Origin: Mycobacterium neglectum
GTDB taxonomy: Bacteria > Actinomycetota > Actinomycetes > Mycobacteriales > Mycobacteriaceae
Assembly (NCBI RefSeq): GCF_002591975.1
Contig: NZ_NVQE01000001.1
Location: 62,001-126,000, forward strand
Length of the DNA stretch: 64,000 nt
Direction: 5' to 3'
Shown here: positions 1-11,529 of the stretch, one piece after another
Layout of the letters: the number at the start of each line of letters is the position of its first letter
Numbering within the stretch: position 1 is the stretch's first letter
Program-made: the position numbers and the translations under genes
The notes under the pieces: model-generated
The model's database searches: none
What the model saw: only the letters and a program-made list of their open reading frames with translations
What the model was told of the DNA's origin: nothing

Positions 1-464
1 TCGGCCGCCTCGAACGCACCCAGGATCCGGCCACGCAACTCCAGCGCATCGTCGACGGTCTTCATGCCGGGCGCGAAGGCCTCGAAGTGGTCGTTGCCGA
101 AATACGACTGCTGGGCGCCCGCTGCCACGATCAGGCTGTCGAACGGCGTGACCCGTTCCCAGTCGAGCAGCTTGGAGGTGACCGTCTTGTTCTTCAGATC
201 GACCCCGACCACATCGCCGAGCAACACTTCGGCATTGCGCTGCTTGCGCAGGATGATTCGCGTTGCCGGCGCGATCTCGCCGACCGACAGGATGCCTGTG
301 GCGACCTGATAGAGCAGCGGCTGGAACAGATGGTGGGTCGTCTTCGCGATCAGCGTGACGTCGACGTCGGCGCGCTTGAGATGTTTGGCCGCGAACAGCC
401 CGCCGAAGCCGGACCCGATGATGACGACGCGATGACGCCGCGGGGCGATGGTGTCGACGGTCAT
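1..464 (-). CDS. ndh: Type II NADH:quinone oxidoreductase (partial, N-terminal part)
   Basis: The reading frame starts at an ATG at 464 and runs leftwards off the window, so only about the first 154 residues are visible. They begin MTVDTIAPRRHRVVIIGSGF and contain the Rossmann FAD fingerprint GSGFGG near residue 17-22, then HHLFQPLLYQVATGILS and VGEIAPATR, which are hallmarks of NDH-2. NDH-2 is a single-subunit, membrane-associated flavoprotein that oxidises NADH and reduces menaquinone without proton pumping; it is the main respiratory NADH dehydrogenase in mycobacteria. The NAD-binding second Rossmann fold and the C-terminal membrane-anchoring helices lie outside the window. The xthA stop is only 16 bases upstream, so ndh may be cotranscribed with xthA. 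The family call is secure; the 3' end cannot be described. Confidence 0.9.
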   Translation of the reverse strand, partial: MTVDTIAPRRHRVVIIGSGFGGLFAAKHLKRADVDVTLIAKTTHHLFQPLLYQVATGILSVGEIAPATRIILRKQRNAEVLLGDVVGVDLKNKTVTSKLLDWERVTPFDSLIVAAGAQQSYFGNDHFEAFAPGMKTVDDALELRGRILGAFEAA

Positions 465-480
465 TGGCTGACCCTAACGG

Positions 481-1326
481 TCATGCGCCCGACTGACAGC
501 CCACGGCGGGTGAATATTCGACGGTGACCGGTGCGTGGTCGGACCAGCGCAGCGCATAGGCCTCGGCCCGCTCGACCCGGGCGGATACGGCACGCGCTGC
601 CAGGCCGGCCGTGGCCAGTTGATAGTCGATGCGCCAGCCGGCGTCGTTGTCGAACGCCCGCCCACGCCAGGACCACCACGCGTACGGTCCTGGCACATCG
701 GGGTGGAGCACCCGCACCACATCCACCCAGCCCGAGGACAGTAGCTCGGTGAGCCAGGCCCGCTCGCTGGGCAGGAATCCCGACTTCTTGAGGTTTCCTT
801 TCCAGTTCTTGATGTCGTTCTCGGTATGGGCGATATTCCAGTCGCCGCATATGACGGCATCGCGGCCGGAAGCGGCCAGCGCGGCCATTCGCGCCCCAAG
901 GGTCGCCATGAACCGCTCCTTCTCCAGCTGACGGTCGGTCTCCGCCTCACCGGTCTGGATGTACAGGCTGGCCACGGTCAGACCGGCAGGTCCGATGTCC
1001 AAGTCGGCCTCCAGATACCGTCCGTGCGAGCCGAATTCGTCGGAATCCATCAACCGCGTCGCGTCAATCGGATGGCGGGACAGGACCGCAACACCGCTGC
1101 GCCCCTTGATATGTGGTTCCGCCGACACCAGATACCACCCGTCGGTCAACGCGGGCGCCAAGGCCGTTGCCAGTTGGTCGTCGTCGGCACGCGTCTCCTG
1201 CAGGCACACCACGTCGGCGGTGGTGGCCGCGAGCCACGGCAGCAGTCCGAGGTTCTCCGGCGAGCGCTCTTTGATCGCCGCGCGGATGCCGTTGACGTTG
1301 ATGGTCGAGACAATCAGCGAGGACAC
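481..1326 (-). CDS. xthA: Exodeoxyribonuclease III family AP endonuclease
   Basis: The 281-residue product belongs to the exonuclease-endonuclease-phosphatase fold (ExoIII/APE type). Visible active-site elements are NVNGIRA (Asn10/Asn12), CLQETR (Glu44, metal ligand), GDWNIAHTENDIKNWKGN (Asp162 and Asn164) and the C-terminal SDHAPVTVEY (Asp-His pair). The enzyme incises DNA 5' of abasic sites and removes 3' blocking groups during base excision repair. The length is normal for the family (about 265-290). The chosen start (MSSLIVSTINVNG) puts the first catalytic strand directly after the N-terminus, as in relatives. It is transcribed away from the alpha/beta hydrolase at 1399 and towards ndh, 16 bases downstream. 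Confidence 0.9.
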   Translation of the reverse strand: MSSLIVSTINVNGIRAAIKERSPENLGLLPWLAATTADVVCLQETRADDDQLATALAPALTDGWYLVSAEPHIKGRSGVAVLSRHPIDATRLMDSDEFGSHGRYLEADLDIGPAGLTVASLYIQTGEAETDRQLEKERFMATLGARMAALAASGRDAVICGDWNIAHTENDIKNWKGNLKKSGFLPSERAWLTELLSSGWVDVVRVLHPDVPGPYAWWSWRGRAFDNDAGWRIDYQLATAGLAARAVSARVERAEAYALRWSDHAPVTVEYSPAVGCQSGA

Positions 1327-1398
1327 AGCAGCAGACCCTATCGATCAGCCAAGGGCCCGGCTTGCGGTACCGGCGGTACCACCTTTAGTGTCGGGCAG

Positions 1399-2244
1399 AT
1401 GAACGAGCGCGCACCGATACATCTGGGATCCGGCGAGCCGATGCTTTTGCTACATCCGTTCATGATGTCGCAGAACGTGTGGAAAGGCGTCGCGCCTTTG
1501 ATTGCTGACACGGGCCGCTACGAGGTGCTCGCGCCCACCATGCCCGGCCACAACGGCGGCATCAAGGGCCGGTTCTTTCTTGATACCGCCGAGCTGGCCG
1601 ACGACATGGAACGCCGGATGGACGCGCTGGGCTGGGACACCGCGCACATCGTCGGCAACTCGCTTGGCGGCTGGGTGGCGTTCGAGCTGGCACGCCGCGG
1701 TCGGGCCCGATCGCTGACCGGCATCGCCCCGGCCGGCGGCTGGACCCGCTACACCCCCGCGAAGTTCGAGATCGTGTTCAAGTTCGTGGCGGGCCTGCCC
1801 GTCTGGCTGGGAGCCAAGGCCCTCGGGCCGCGCGCCCTGAAGCTGCCCTTTGTCCGTCAGCTCGGCTTTGTGCCGATCAGCGCCACCGCGGACCGCCTCA
1901 ACGACGAACAATGGCTCGACATCATCGACGACGTCACCCACTGCCCGGCCTACTACCAGCTGCTGCTCAAGTCGCTGTTGATGCCGGGCCTACTCGAACT
2001 GGCCGAGGCCAAGACACCCACGCACCTGGTCATCTGCGAGAAGGACCGGGTGCTGCCGCATCCTCGATTCACCAGGCACTTCACCAAGCATCTGCCGCAG
2101 TCGACGCACGTCACGCATCTCGAGAACGTCGGGCACATCCCGATGTTCGAGGCGCCGCGCGAGGTCGCCGACCTGATCGTCAGCTTCGTCGACCGCTACG
2201 CGACGCCAACCCGAGACGACAAGCCGCACGAAGCCATCGGGTAA
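1399..2244 (+). CDS. Alpha/beta hydrolase fold protein
   Basis: A 281-residue alpha/beta hydrolase. Visible are HPFMMSQNVW (oxyanion-hole strand), IVGNSLGGW (nucleophile elbow, Ser as nucleophile), VICEKDRVLPH (acid residue region) and LENVGHIPMFEAP (catalytic His). It has no signal peptide, so it is probably cytoplasmic or loosely membrane-bound. The substrate cannot be inferred: this fold covers esterases, epoxide hydrolases, haloperoxidase-like and C-C bond hydrolases. The frame stays open far upstream (to 826), but that stretch is antisense to xthA. The ATG at 1399 starts MNERAPIHLGSGEPMLLLHP, the usual beginning of the fold. A hexamer resembling a -10 element (TAGTGT, about 1386-1391) lies close to the ATG, so the leader may be very short. 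Confidence 0.8.
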   Translation: MNERAPIHLGSGEPMLLLHPFMMSQNVWKGVAPLIADTGRYEVLAPTMPGHNGGIKGRFFLDTAELADDMERRMDALGWDTAHIVGNSLGGWVAFELARRGRARSLTGIAPAGGWTRYTPAKFEIVFKFVAGLPVWLGAKALGPRALKLPFVRQLGFVPISATADRLNDEQWLDIIDDVTHCPAYYQLLLKSLLMPGLLELAEAKTPTHLVICEKDRVLPHPRFTRHFTKHLPQSTHVTHLENVGHIPMFEAPREVADLIVSFVDRYATPTRDDKPHEAIG

Positions 2245-2252
2245 GCCACCGG

Positions 2253-4490
<2,238 letters not shown>

Positions 4491-4686
4491 GTGATGCTCT
4501 CCCGGCGTGTGGTCAGTTCAACGAAGCTCCGCGTTGTGTGCGGCGGCTATCAGTATTGCGTCGAACACGACGCTACGCGTGGGTCACGGTGCGCCCTTGA
4601 GCGGGCACTTCAGCTACTGACGGGTAGCTTTCGGACCGCGCCGCCGCCTGGAAACAGGCTGCTGGCACGCGGCAAGCCCCATGCGA

Positions 4687-4692
4687 TAGTCT
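4687..4692 (+). promoter_or_regulatory. Possible -10 element of the metY transcript
   Basis: TAGTCT, preceded by TGCGA, sits 6-7 bases before the first conserved stem of the SAM-IV aptamer. This is where a mycobacterial SigA -10 element (TANNNT) would be expected if transcription starts at the riboswitch. No convincing -35 hexamer was found. This is inference from position only. Confidence 0.35.
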
Positions 4693-4698
4693 GTCCTC

Positions 4699-4822
4699 GG
4701 TCATGAGTGCCAGCACTAAGCCCCGGCTTGCTGGCCGGCAACCCTCCAACCGCGGTGGGGTGCTCCGGGTGAAGACCAGGTTGAGTAGCCGCTAGCGAGC
4801 GGTTGCCGGCAAGCGCGGGTCC
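4699..4822 (+). ncRNA. SAM-IV riboswitch
   Basis: The leader of metY carries the SAM-IV aptamer pattern found ahead of methionine genes in actinobacteria. Recognisable parts are GGTCATGAGTGCCAGC at the start, CCCCGGCTTGCTGGCCGGCAA, the ACCCTCCAACCGCGGTGGGG segment of the conserved core, GGGTGAAGACCAGG closing the first stem with GGTCATGAG, and the 3' pseudoknot strand near GGCAAGCGCGGGTCC. The aptamer ends about 39 bases before the metY ATG, close enough for control of either translation initiation or termination. It should bind S-adenosylmethionine and lower expression of the metY-metX unit when SAM is plentiful. The family assignment is by recognition of conserved blocks; exact ends are approximate. 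Confidence 0.9.
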
Positions 4823-4860
4823 GGTTGACGGGCCCCCTGACACAAATGGAGGGCCGTCTC

Positions 4861-6207
4861 ATGAGCGCGCCGGAAGACCCCACCCAGAATTGGGCGTTCG
4901 AAACCAAGCAGGTGCACGCGGGCCAAACGCCCGACATCGCGACCAACGCACGTGCCCTGCCGATCTACCAGACCACGTCGTATGTGTTCAACAGCACCGA
5001 GCATGCCGCCGCACTGTTCGGCCTCGCCGAGCCCGGCAACATCTACACCCGGATCATGAATCCGACGACCGACGTCGTCGAGCAGCGCATCGCGGCACTC
5101 GAAGGAGGCGTCGCGGCCCTGTTCCTGGCATCGGGTCAGGCCGCCGAGCACTTCGCGATACTCAATCTCGCCAACGCGGGCGATCACATCGTCTCCAGCG
5201 CGCGGCTCTATGGCGGCACCTACAACCTGTTCCACTACACGCTGCCCAAGATCGGGATCGAGGTCAGCTTCGTGGAGGACTCCGACGATCTGGACTCCTG
5301 GCGGACGGCCGTGCGGCCCAACACCAAGGCGTTCTTCGCCGAGACGATCTCCAACCCCCAAATTGATGTGCTCGACATTCCGGGTGTCTCCGGTGTCGCC
5401 CACGAAGCCGGGGTTCCGCTGATCGTCGACAATACGATCGCGACGCCGTATCTGATCCAGCCGCTCGCCCACGGCGCCGACGTCGTCGTGCACTCGGCCA
5501 CCAAGTACCTCGGCGGACACGGCTCGGCGATCGCCGGCGTGATCGTCGACGGCGGCACCTTCGACTGGACCAACGGTAAGTTCCCCGGTTTCACGACACC
5601 TGACCCGAGTTATCACGGCGTGGTGTTCGCCGAACTCGGCCCTCCCGCATACGCATTGAAGGCGCGTGTCCAACTGCTGCGCGATCTCGGATCGGCGGCA
5701 TCGCCGTTCAACGCGTTCCTCGTCGCCCAGGGTTTGGAGACGCTGAGCCTGCGCATCGAGCGGCATGTCGCGAACGCGCAGCGCGTGGCCGAGTACCTGG
5801 CCGGGCACGAGGGCGTCACCTCCGTGAACTATGCGGGGCTGCCAACTTCACCGTGGTATGAGCTGGGAAAGAAGCTGGCGCCCAAGGGAACCGGCGCCGT
5901 GCTGGCGTTCGAGCTGGCCGGCGGCATCGAGGCGGGTAAGGCGTTCGTCAACGCGCTTTCGCTGCACAGCCATGTCGCCAATATCGGTGATGTGCGGTCG
6001 CTGGTCATCCATCCGGCGTCGACGACGCATGCGCAACTGTCGCCCGAGGAGCAGCTGGCCACGGGTGTCACGCCGGGACTGGTGCGCCTCGCGGTCGGCA
6101 TCGAAGGCATCGACGACATCCTGGCCGACCTCGAGCAGGGCTTCGCCGCGGCCAAGCAGTTCAACTCGGCAGGATCAGCGGATCCCAAAGCCGCGGCGGC
6201 GTTCTGA
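4861..6207 (+). CDS. metY: O-acetylhomoserine sulfhydrylase (PLP-dependent)
   Basis: A 448-residue Cys/Met metabolism PLP enzyme. It condenses O-acetylhomoserine with sulfide to give homocysteine, the step before methionine. Visible are [22 protein letters not shown] (PLP phosphate and substrate region), [33 protein letters not shown] with Asp190 and Schiff-base Lys215, and ARFQLLRD-type C-terminal elements. The start is set by an AGGG-type ribosome site at about 4848-4854 ahead of the ATG at 4861; an upstream TTG at 4825 lies in the riboswitch flank and is not credible. In M. tuberculosis the equivalent gene is annotated metC (Rv3340). The stop overlaps the metX start (TGATG), so the two are translationally coupled. 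Confidence 0.93.
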   Translation: MSAPEDPTQNWAFETKQVHAGQTPDIATNARALPIYQTTSYVFNSTEHAAALFGLAEPGNIYTRIMNPTTDVVEQRIAALEGGVAALFLASGQAAEHFAILNLANAGDHIVSSARLYGGTYNLFHYTLPKIGIEVSFVEDSDDLDSWRTAVRPNTKAFFAETISNPQIDVLDIPGVSGVAHEAGVPLIVDNTIATPYLIQPLAHGADVVVHSATKYLGGHGSAIAGVIVDGGTFDWTNGKFPGFTTPDPSYHGVVFAELGPPAYALKARVQLLRDLGSAASPFNAFLVAQGLETLSLRIERHVANAQRVAEYLAGHEGVTSVNYAGLPTSPWYELGKKLAPKGTGAVLAFELAGGIEAGKAFVNALSLHSHVANIGDVRSLVIHPASTTHAQLSPEEQLATGVTPGLVRLAVGIEGIDDILADLEQGFAAAKQFNSAGSADPKAAAAF

Positions 6208-7346
6208 TGACGCTGCTCGATAGGGACATCGATGTGAACAACCCGCAAACCCTGCCCGCCGAAGGTGAAGTCGGCCATGTCGACATCGGCCCGCTGACGC
6301 TGGAGAACGGCGCAGTCCTCGACGATGTCACGATCGCCGTGCAGCGGTGGGGTGAGCTTTCGCCCAACCGCGACAACGTGGTCGTCGTGCTGCACGCGCT
6401 CACCGGCGACTCACACGTGACGGGTCCGACCGGTCCGGGCGACGAGACAGAGGGCTGGTGGGAAGGCGTCGCCGGGCCGGGGGCGCCGATCGACACGACC
6501 CGCTGGTGCGCGATCGCCACCAACGTGCTCGGCGGCTTCCGTGGATCGACCGGTCCGAGCTCGCCGCACCCCGACGGGAAGGCGTGGGGCTCGCGGTTCC
6601 CGCTCGTCTCGGTGCGCGACCAAGTAGAGGCCGACATCGCCGCGCTCGAGGCGTTGGGCATCACCAGGGTCGCCGCGGTGGTCGGTGGCTCGATGGGCGG
6701 TGCCCGGGCACTGGAGTGGATCGTCGGCCATCCCGACAAGGTTCGCGCCGCACTGGTGCTGGCCGTCGGGGCCCGCGCGACCGCCGATCAGATCGGCACC
6801 CAGAGCACCCAGGTCGCGGCGATAAAGTCCGATCCGAACTGGTGCAACGGCGACTATTACGACACCGGGCTGGCACCGGAAATCGGCATGGAGATCGCAC
6901 GCCGGTTCGCGCACCTCACCTATCGGGGTGAAGCCGAACTGGACGATCGCTTCGCCAACGACCCGCAGGGTGACGAGGATCCGGCTACCGGCGGTCGCTA
7001 CGCGGTGCAGAGCTACCTCGAATACCAGGGCCGCAAGCTGTTGGCCCGGTTCGACGCAGGCACCTACGTGACGCTGACCGAATCCCTGTCCAGCCACGAT
7101 GTGGGGCGCGGCCGCGGAGGCGTCGAAGCGGCGCTGCGAAGCTGCCCGGTCCCCGTAGTGGTCGGCGGTATCACGTCCGACCGGCTGTATCCCCTGCGGC
7201 TGCAGGAGGAATTGGCTGAGCTCCTTCCGGGTTGCACCAAACTGAACGTGGTCGACTCGATCTACGGCCACGACGGATTCCTAGTCGAGACGGAGGCGGT
7301 GGGCGCGTTGATCCGCACGACGCTGGAGCTGGCGTCACGCTCATGA
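6207..7346 (+). CDS. metX: Homoserine O-acetyltransferase
   Basis: A 379-residue alpha/beta-hydrolase-fold acyltransferase that makes O-acetylhomoserine from homoserine and acetyl-CoA, the substrate used by MetY encoded just upstream. Signatures are [13 protein letters not shown] (oxyanion region), [14 protein letters not shown], the nucleophile elbow GGSMGG (Ser162) preceding ALEW, and the C-terminal [11 protein letters not shown] carrying the catalytic His. Length is typical (about 375-380). It overlaps metY by one base at the start and the methyltransferase by four bases at the end, so all three form one unit under the SAM-IV riboswitch. In M. tuberculosis this gene is called metA/metX (Rv3341). 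Confidence 0.95.
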   Translation: MTLLDRDIDVNNPQTLPAEGEVGHVDIGPLTLENGAVLDDVTIAVQRWGELSPNRDNVVVVLHALTGDSHVTGPTGPGDETEGWWEGVAGPGAPIDTTRWCAIATNVLGGFRGSTGPSSPHPDGKAWGSRFPLVSVRDQVEADIAALEALGITRVAAVVGGSMGGARALEWIVGHPDKVRAALVLAVGARATADQIGTQSTQVAAIKSDPNWCNGDYYDTGLAPEIGMEIARRFAHLTYRGEAELDDRFANDPQGDEDPATGGRYAVQSYLEYQGRKLLARFDAGTYVTLTESLSSHDVGRGRGGVEAALRSCPVPVVVGGITSDRLYPLRLQEELAELLPGCTKLNVVDSIYGHDGFLVETEAVGALIRTTLELASRS

Positions 7347-8071
7347 CGAGCAGCCAGCAGCGCTCGCTGTCGTACAGTGCGGAAGCCGCGGCATACGAGC
7401 GCGGCAGGCCGTCCTACCCGCCGGAGGCGATCGACTGGCTGCTGCCGACCGGGGCGCGCGACATCCTCGATCTCGGCGCCGGGACCGGAAAGCTGACCAC
7501 CCGCCTGGTCGAGCGCGGACTGGACGTGATCGCCGTCGATCCGATTCCGGAAATGCTCGAGCTGCTGAGCAACTCGTTGCCCGGTACGCCCGCACTCTTG
7601 GGCACGGCGGAAGAGATTCCACTGCCCGACGACAGTGTCGACGCCGTGCTGGTGGCACAGGCTTGGCATTGGTTCGACACGGAGCGCGCCGTCAAAGAGG
7701 TGGCGCGCGTGCTGCGGCCTGGCGGCCGGCTGGGCCTGGTGTGGAACGCCCGCGACGAGCGGCTGGGCTGGGTGAAGGATCTGGGTGAAGTCATCGGTCA
7801 CGAAGATGCCCACTTCAACGAAAAGACCACGCTGCCCGATGTATTCACCAATGTCGAACGTCACCGCGTCGACTGGACGAGTTACCTGACACCGCAGGCA
7901 CTCATCGATCTGGTCGCTTCGCGCAGCTACTGCATCACCTCGCCGGAGAAGGTGCGCACCCATACCCTCGACCGGGTCCGCGACCTGTTGACCACCCATC
8001 CCGCGCTGGCCAATTCCAAAGGTTTGGCGCTGCCGTACGTCACGGTCAGCATTCGCGCGACACTGGACTAG
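7343..8071 (+). CDS. Class I SAM-dependent methyltransferase (Rv3342-like)
   Basis: A 242-residue methyltransferase (methyltransf_11/25 fold). Motif I is [13 protein letters not shown] (about residues 41-53), followed by the acidic residue of strand 2 in [11 protein letters not shown], and motif II/III around [17 protein letters not shown] and [12 protein letters not shown]. The substrate is unknown. The AQAWHWF segment is common in the UbiE-like subset that includes several uncharacterised mycobacterial enzymes. It starts at an ATG overlapping the metX stop (ATGA), so it is coupled to the methionine pathway genes under SAM control; this suggests, but does not show, a role in SAM use. The same gene follows metX in M. 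tuberculosis (Rv3342). Its 3' end overlaps the convergent monooxygenase by 4 bases. Confidence 0.85.
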   Translation: MTSSQQRSLSYSAEAAAYERGRPSYPPEAIDWLLPTGARDILDLGAGTGKLTTRLVERGLDVIAVDPIPEMLELLSNSLPGTPALLGTAEEIPLPDDSVDAVLVAQAWHWFDTERAVKEVARVLRPGGRLGLVWNARDERLGWVKDLGEVIGHEDAHFNEKTTLPDVFTNVERHRVDWTSYLTPQALIDLVASRSYCITSPEKVRTHTLDRVRDLLTTHPALANSKGLALPYVTVSIRATLD

Positions 8072-9582
8072 GCGCCGCCGAACCACCGCGTCAGTGCGCC
8101 GCGTAACCGGTCGGCATCGTCAGCGCCGAATTCGTCTGCGGCCCAGGCCACATAGCCGTCCGGCCGGATGAGCATCGCCGCGGCGGGGCGGTCGGACATG
8201 GACGCGGCCACCACGTCGACGCGCCCCATCCATGCGTCGGCGGCCGATCGTGTGGCGCCGTTCGACAAGTCGAGCAACAGCGGACTGGCCTCATGGAGCA
8301 GGTCGGCGACGCGGGAACCGTCGTCGAATACGAGGTCGGGCACCATCAGGCCGGACAGCGGATGGCCGTCACCGACGTCGTAGCGCACATCCGAGCCCGC
8401 CAGCAGCCGGGCGAGGTGTCCGGCCACCTCCGGCAGATCCGCCAGCTCCCCGAAAAGCCCACGCAGAGCGGTCACTTCGGGTCCCGGCGCGGCGAGGGCG
8501 AGCTGTGCCTGCGAATGCAGCATCACTCGCTCACCCACGGGATATCGCTCGGACTCATAGGTGTCGAGCAGGCCGTCGGGCACTCGGCCGTTGACGACGG
8601 CCGCGAGCTTCCAGCCGAGATTGACGGCATCCTGCATCCCCAGGTTCAATCCCGGTCCGCCCATCGGCGAGTGCACGTGTGCCGCGTCGCCGAGCAGCAG
8701 CACCCGTCCCTCGCGATACGTGTCGGCCTGGCGCGAGTTCGTCCCGTCGAGCCGGCGAAGTGCATGCACACCGGGACTGGTCGGGGCTTCGATGGGGACG
8801 TCGACCCCGATCAGCCGACGAACGCTGTCGCGGAGCTCCTCGAGCGTCATCTCACCTGGCGCGCTGCCCGGCGTCCAGCCGTACTCGACGGTGCCCAGCA
8901 ATGGCCGGTGGGGCTCGAGCGGGAACAGGATGAGTGTGCCGTTGTCGAACCTGTTCGGCCCGAACGGAACCAGGCCGTGGCCGGGAATTTCATAGCCTCG
9001 ACCAGGGACCAGCAGCTCGTCGGGCAGGCGGACGTGTGCCAGCCGACTCACGACCGGTGATGTGTGGCCGGGAAATCCGATGCCCACACTTTTGCGCACG
9101 GTGCTGCGGCCACCGTCGGCACCCACGAGGTAGTCGGCTTCCAGCCGGTAAGAGTGCCCGGCGGAATCCACGGTCAGCGTGACGGCATCCGAACTCATGT
9201 CGATCGCGGTCAGCTCATGCCCCCACCTGATCTCGACTCCGAGATCGCGGGCACGCTTTTCGAGCAGGCGGACCAACCGCGGCTGCGCGATGAGAAGTGC
9301 ATACATCGGGTTGTCGTCGACGCGCAGGAAGTTCAGCGGCATCCCGGCGAATGCCCAGCCGTACGTCGGCTGGGGCGGGCCGTCGTCGCCACCGAAAGCG
9401 TGGTAGAGCCCACGCATGTCCAATTGCCGAATCACCTGCCCGACAAGACCGTTGGCCTTGGGCTCATCGCTGGCTGCGGGCAGCCGGTCGAGCACGACAG
9501 GACGCACACCGGCAAGCGCGAGCTCGCAGGCGAGCATCAGCCCGTTGGGTCCCGCGCCGGAGATGACGACGTGTTCGCTCAT
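8068..9582 (-). CDS. Class A FAD-dependent aromatic monooxygenase (PgaE/rifampicin-oxygenase-like)
   Basis: A 504-residue group A flavoprotein hydroxylase. Visible are the N-terminal GxGxxG in VISGAGPNGLMLACEL, the DG motif in YLVGADGGRSTVRKSVGI (NADPH/FAD), and GDAAHVHSPMGGPGLNLGMQDAVNLGWKLA (FAD ribityl binding). The C-terminal 100 residues, with PAAAMLIRPDGYVAWA, fit the thioredoxin-like third domain of PgaE/RdmE-type enzymes. It should insert one oxygen into an aromatic or polyketide substrate using NADPH. Relatives include antibiotic-inactivating monooxygenases, so drug or xenobiotic modification is possible, but the substrate is not identifiable here. The gene follows and overlaps (ATGA) a TetR regulator, which is probably its repressor. 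Confidence 0.87.
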   Translation of the reverse strand: MSEHVVISGAGPNGLMLACELALAGVRPVVLDRLPAASDEPKANGLVGQVIRQLDMRGLYHAFGGDDGPPQPTYGWAFAGMPLNFLRVDDNPMYALLIAQPRLVRLLEKRARDLGVEIRWGHELTAIDMSSDAVTLTVDSAGHSYRLEADYLVGADGGRSTVRKSVGIGFPGHTSPVVSRLAHVRLPDELLVPGRGYEIPGHGLVPFGPNRFDNGTLILFPLEPHRPLLGTVEYGWTPGSAPGEMTLEELRDSVRRLIGVDVPIEAPTSPGVHALRRLDGTNSRQADTYREGRVLLLGDAAHVHSPMGGPGLNLGMQDAVNLGWKLAAVVNGRVPDGLLDTYESERYPVGERVMLHSQAQLALAAPGPEVTALRGLFGELADLPEVAGHLARLLAGSDVRYDVGDGHPLSGLMVPDLVFDDGSRVADLLHEASPLLLDLSNGATRSAADAWMGRVDVVAASMSDRPAAAMLIRPDGYVAWAADEFGADDADRLRGALTRWFGGA

Positions 9583-10202
9583 GATCTCTTCCTGGCCGGT
9601 TCGGGCAGCCCAGCCGCTACTTGCGCGAAGCCCGCGCGAATCAGTTCGTTGATCGCGACCGGCGGGTCCGCCCGCACATACATCTCGGTCGCGGCGTCAC
9701 CGACGGCGCGGACCACTGCCGCCACCAGACGTGGATACATGTCCACCTCGGGATCGGTGCCGGTGCGCTCGGCGACCACATCGGTCCACTCGTCGAACAG
9801 CTCCTTCGACACCACATCGCGAATCTCGGTACGCATCAACAGCTTCCGCACCTCGGCGAGTTCTTCGCGGTTGGGTAACTGGTTCTCGGCACCGTCGGGG
9901 TCACGCAGGTCGTCCTCCAGCGGAGCGACCACGGATTCGGTGATCGACGTCCACAGCGGCTCGTCGGCTGGACATGCGCGCAACACGTCGATGCTGCGCC
10001 GCAGACGTTCGGACTGGCGATACGCCAGCGCCTCGTACTTTCCACTGAAGTAGTTGTTGAACGTGCGCAGCGAGACACCCGCCAGGTCGGCGATCGCCTC
10101 GCGCGTCACCGCGTCGAATCCACCCTCGAGTGCGAGCTTCAGCGCGGCGTCACTGAGCGCCCGTCGCGTATCGAGCTTCTTGCGCTCCCGAAGTCCGGCC
10201 AT
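9579..10202 (-). CDS. TetR family transcriptional regulator
   Basis: A 207-residue TetR protein starting MAGLRERKKLDTRRAL. The helix-turn-helix spans about residues 10-55 (ALSDAALKLALEGG, then IADLAGVSLRTFNNYFSGKYEAL), and the rest is an all-helical ligand domain. The frame remains open to 10277, but the ATG at 10202 gives the usual short N-terminal arm, and the upstream segment holds a probable operator. Its stop overlaps the start of the monooxygenase downstream (ATGA). The simplest reading is an autoregulated repressor controlling that enzyme, with the effector being the enzyme's substrate or a related compound. No effector can be named. Confidence 0.87.
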   Translation of the reverse strand: MAGLRERKKLDTRRALSDAALKLALEGGFDAVTREAIADLAGVSLRTFNNYFSGKYEALAYRQSERLRRSIDVLRACPADEPLWTSITESVVAPLEDDLRDPDGAENQLPNREELAEVRKLLMRTEIRDVVSKELFDEWTDVVAERTGTDPEVDMYPRLVAAVVRAVGDAATEMYVRADPPVAINELIRAGFAQVAAGLPEPARKRS

Positions 10203-10223
10203 GCGCCCAACGTAGCCATATAT

Positions 10224-10253
10224 TGCCCACCGTGCAAGATTGCCTTGTGGGCA
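10224..10253. promoter_or_regulatory. Inverted repeat, candidate TetR operator
   Basis: TGCCCAC (10224-10230) and GTGGGCA (10247-10253) form a perfect 7-base inverted repeat separated by 16 bases, 21 bases upstream of the TetR start codon. Inside it are further TTGC/GCAA half-sites. Position and symmetry suit autoregulation by the TetR protein. This is inference; no binding data are implied. Confidence 0.45.
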
Positions 10254-10323
10254 GTTTCCTGTGAGAGCGCTGTCCACTGTCGACGCGAAGGCAAGTCAGC
10301 CGACGCGATCGGTCGACGGACCG

Positions 10324-10617
10324 CTAGCTGGTGCCCAACGGGTCGATCGTCCACGCGATGTACAGAATCGTCGCGCTGACGCTCGCGGTCGTGGCGACGT
10401 CGATGCTGCGACTGCGCACCGCAAGCAATCCCGCCCGGTCCTCGGGCAGCGTGAGTCTCAGCACCGCGGCGAGTGCCACCCCGATCGCGAGCACCAATGC
10501 ACCGCGTCGCCAGTAACCGGCGACCACGAGTCCGAAGGCCGCGATCAGGATCACGCCGGGCAACAGGATGGGCCACTGCCCACCAAAGACCTTGCGCGCG
10601 AACTCCCGCAGCGTCAC
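10324..10617 (-). CDS. DUF3017 small membrane protein
   Basis: A 97-residue integral membrane protein with three hydrophobic segments: [21 protein letters not shown] (about 15-35), [17 protein letters not shown] (about 39-56) and [15 protein letters not shown] near the C-terminus. A charged turn ([18 protein letters not shown]) lies between. The GTG start at 10617 overlaps the folD stop (GTGA); an open frame extends further upstream but only as an antisense shadow within folD. The same small membrane gene follows folD in M. tuberculosis (Rv3355c). The function is unknown; its coupling to folD is conserved in mycobacteria. Confidence 0.8.
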   Translation of the reverse strand: MTLREFARKVFGGQWPILLPGVILIAAFGLVVAGYWRRGALVLAIGVALAAVLRLTLPEDRAGLLAVRSRSIDVATTASVSATILYIAWTIDPLGTS

Positions 10618-11471
10618 TGGGCCGCCAGCACCTCTGCTCGCTCGACCACGTTGGTCAGCAGAAACGCGCGGGTGAGCGGCCCGACACCGCCGGGGTTGGG
10701 CGATACATGACCGGCCACGTCCCATACGTCAGGGTGCACGTCGCCGACCAGCTTGCCCGCGTCGTCGCGGCTCACCCCGACGTCGATGACCGCGGCCCCG
10801 GGACGCACCATCTCGGCGGTGATGATGTGCGGAACCCCGGCGGCGGCGATGATGATGTCGGCGTCGAGGGTGTGCTGCGGCAGGTGCCGAGTCGCGGTGT
10901 GGCACAACGTGACCGTCGCGTTCTCGGAGCGACGGGTCAGCAGCAGACCCAGTGGCCGGCCGACCGTCACCCCGCGGCCGATGACCACGACCTCGGCGCC
11001 TGCGATCTCGACCTCGTAGCGACGCAGCAGGTGCACGATGCCGCGCGGGGTGCAGGGCAGCGGAGCCGGCTCGTTGAGAACCAACCGGCCCAGGTTCGTC
11101 GGGTGCAGCCCGTCGGCGTCCTTACCGGGATCCACCCGCTCCAGGGCGGCGTTCTCGTTGAGATGTTTGGGCAGGGGCAGCTGCACGATGTAGCCGGTGC
11201 ACTCGGGGTTGGCGTTCAGCTCGTCGATGGTCTCGTCGAGCGTGGCCTGGCTGGTGTCGGCGGGCAGATCGCGGCGGATCGAGTTGATACCGACCTTGGC
11301 GCAGTCGGCATGCTTACCGCGGACATACGCATGTGAGCCGGGGTCGTCCCCGACGAGCACCGTGCCCAACCCGGGCGTGTGCCCTGCCTCGGATAAGCGC
11401 GCGACGCGCTCCTTCAGGTCGACGAAGATTTCGTCGCGTGTGGCTTTACCGTCCAATGTGATCGCACCCAC
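10614..11471 (-). CDS. folD: Bifunctional methylenetetrahydrofolate dehydrogenase / methenyltetrahydrofolate cyclohydrolase
   Basis: A 285-residue FolD, which interconverts 5,10-methylene-, 5,10-methenyl- and 10-formyl-tetrahydrofolate with NADP+, feeding purine and formyl-Met synthesis. Signatures are [14 protein letters not shown] (catalytic Lys region), [45 protein letters not shown] (NADP Rossmann motif) and the C-terminal [12 protein letters not shown]. The frame is open to 11657, but the GTG at 11471 ([16 protein letters not shown]) matches the known FolD N-terminus and is preceded by a GGGAG ribosome site about 8 bases upstream. It overlaps the DUF3017 gene by four bases. Confidence 0.94.
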   Translation of the reverse strand: MGAITLDGKATRDEIFVDLKERVARLSEAGHTPGLGTVLVGDDPGSHAYVRGKHADCAKVGINSIRRDLPADTSQATLDETIDELNANPECTGYIVQLPLPKHLNENAALERVDPGKDADGLHPTNLGRLVLNEPAPLPCTPRGIVHLLRRYEVEIAGAEVVVIGRGVTVGRPLGLLLTRRSENATVTLCHTATRHLPQHTLDADIIIAAAGVPHIITAEMVRPGAAVIDVGVSRDDAGKLVGDVHPDVWDVAGHVSPNPGGVGPLTRAFLLTNVVERAEVLAAQ

Positions 11472-11529
11472 GCAGCATTCTCCCGTCGCTTCGCTCGCCT
11501 GCAAAGCCAGTCTGGCATGCTCACTTCCT

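Noticed and set aside
4825..4860. TTG start for metY upstream of the ATG at 4861
   Set aside because: It sits in the aptamer flank without a ribosome site, while the ATG at 4861 has one and gives the normal N-terminus.
4792..5808. Minus-strand open frame of 338 residues across the riboswitch and metY
   Set aside because: Antisense to a well-recognised PLP enzyme and to the riboswitch; no motifs.
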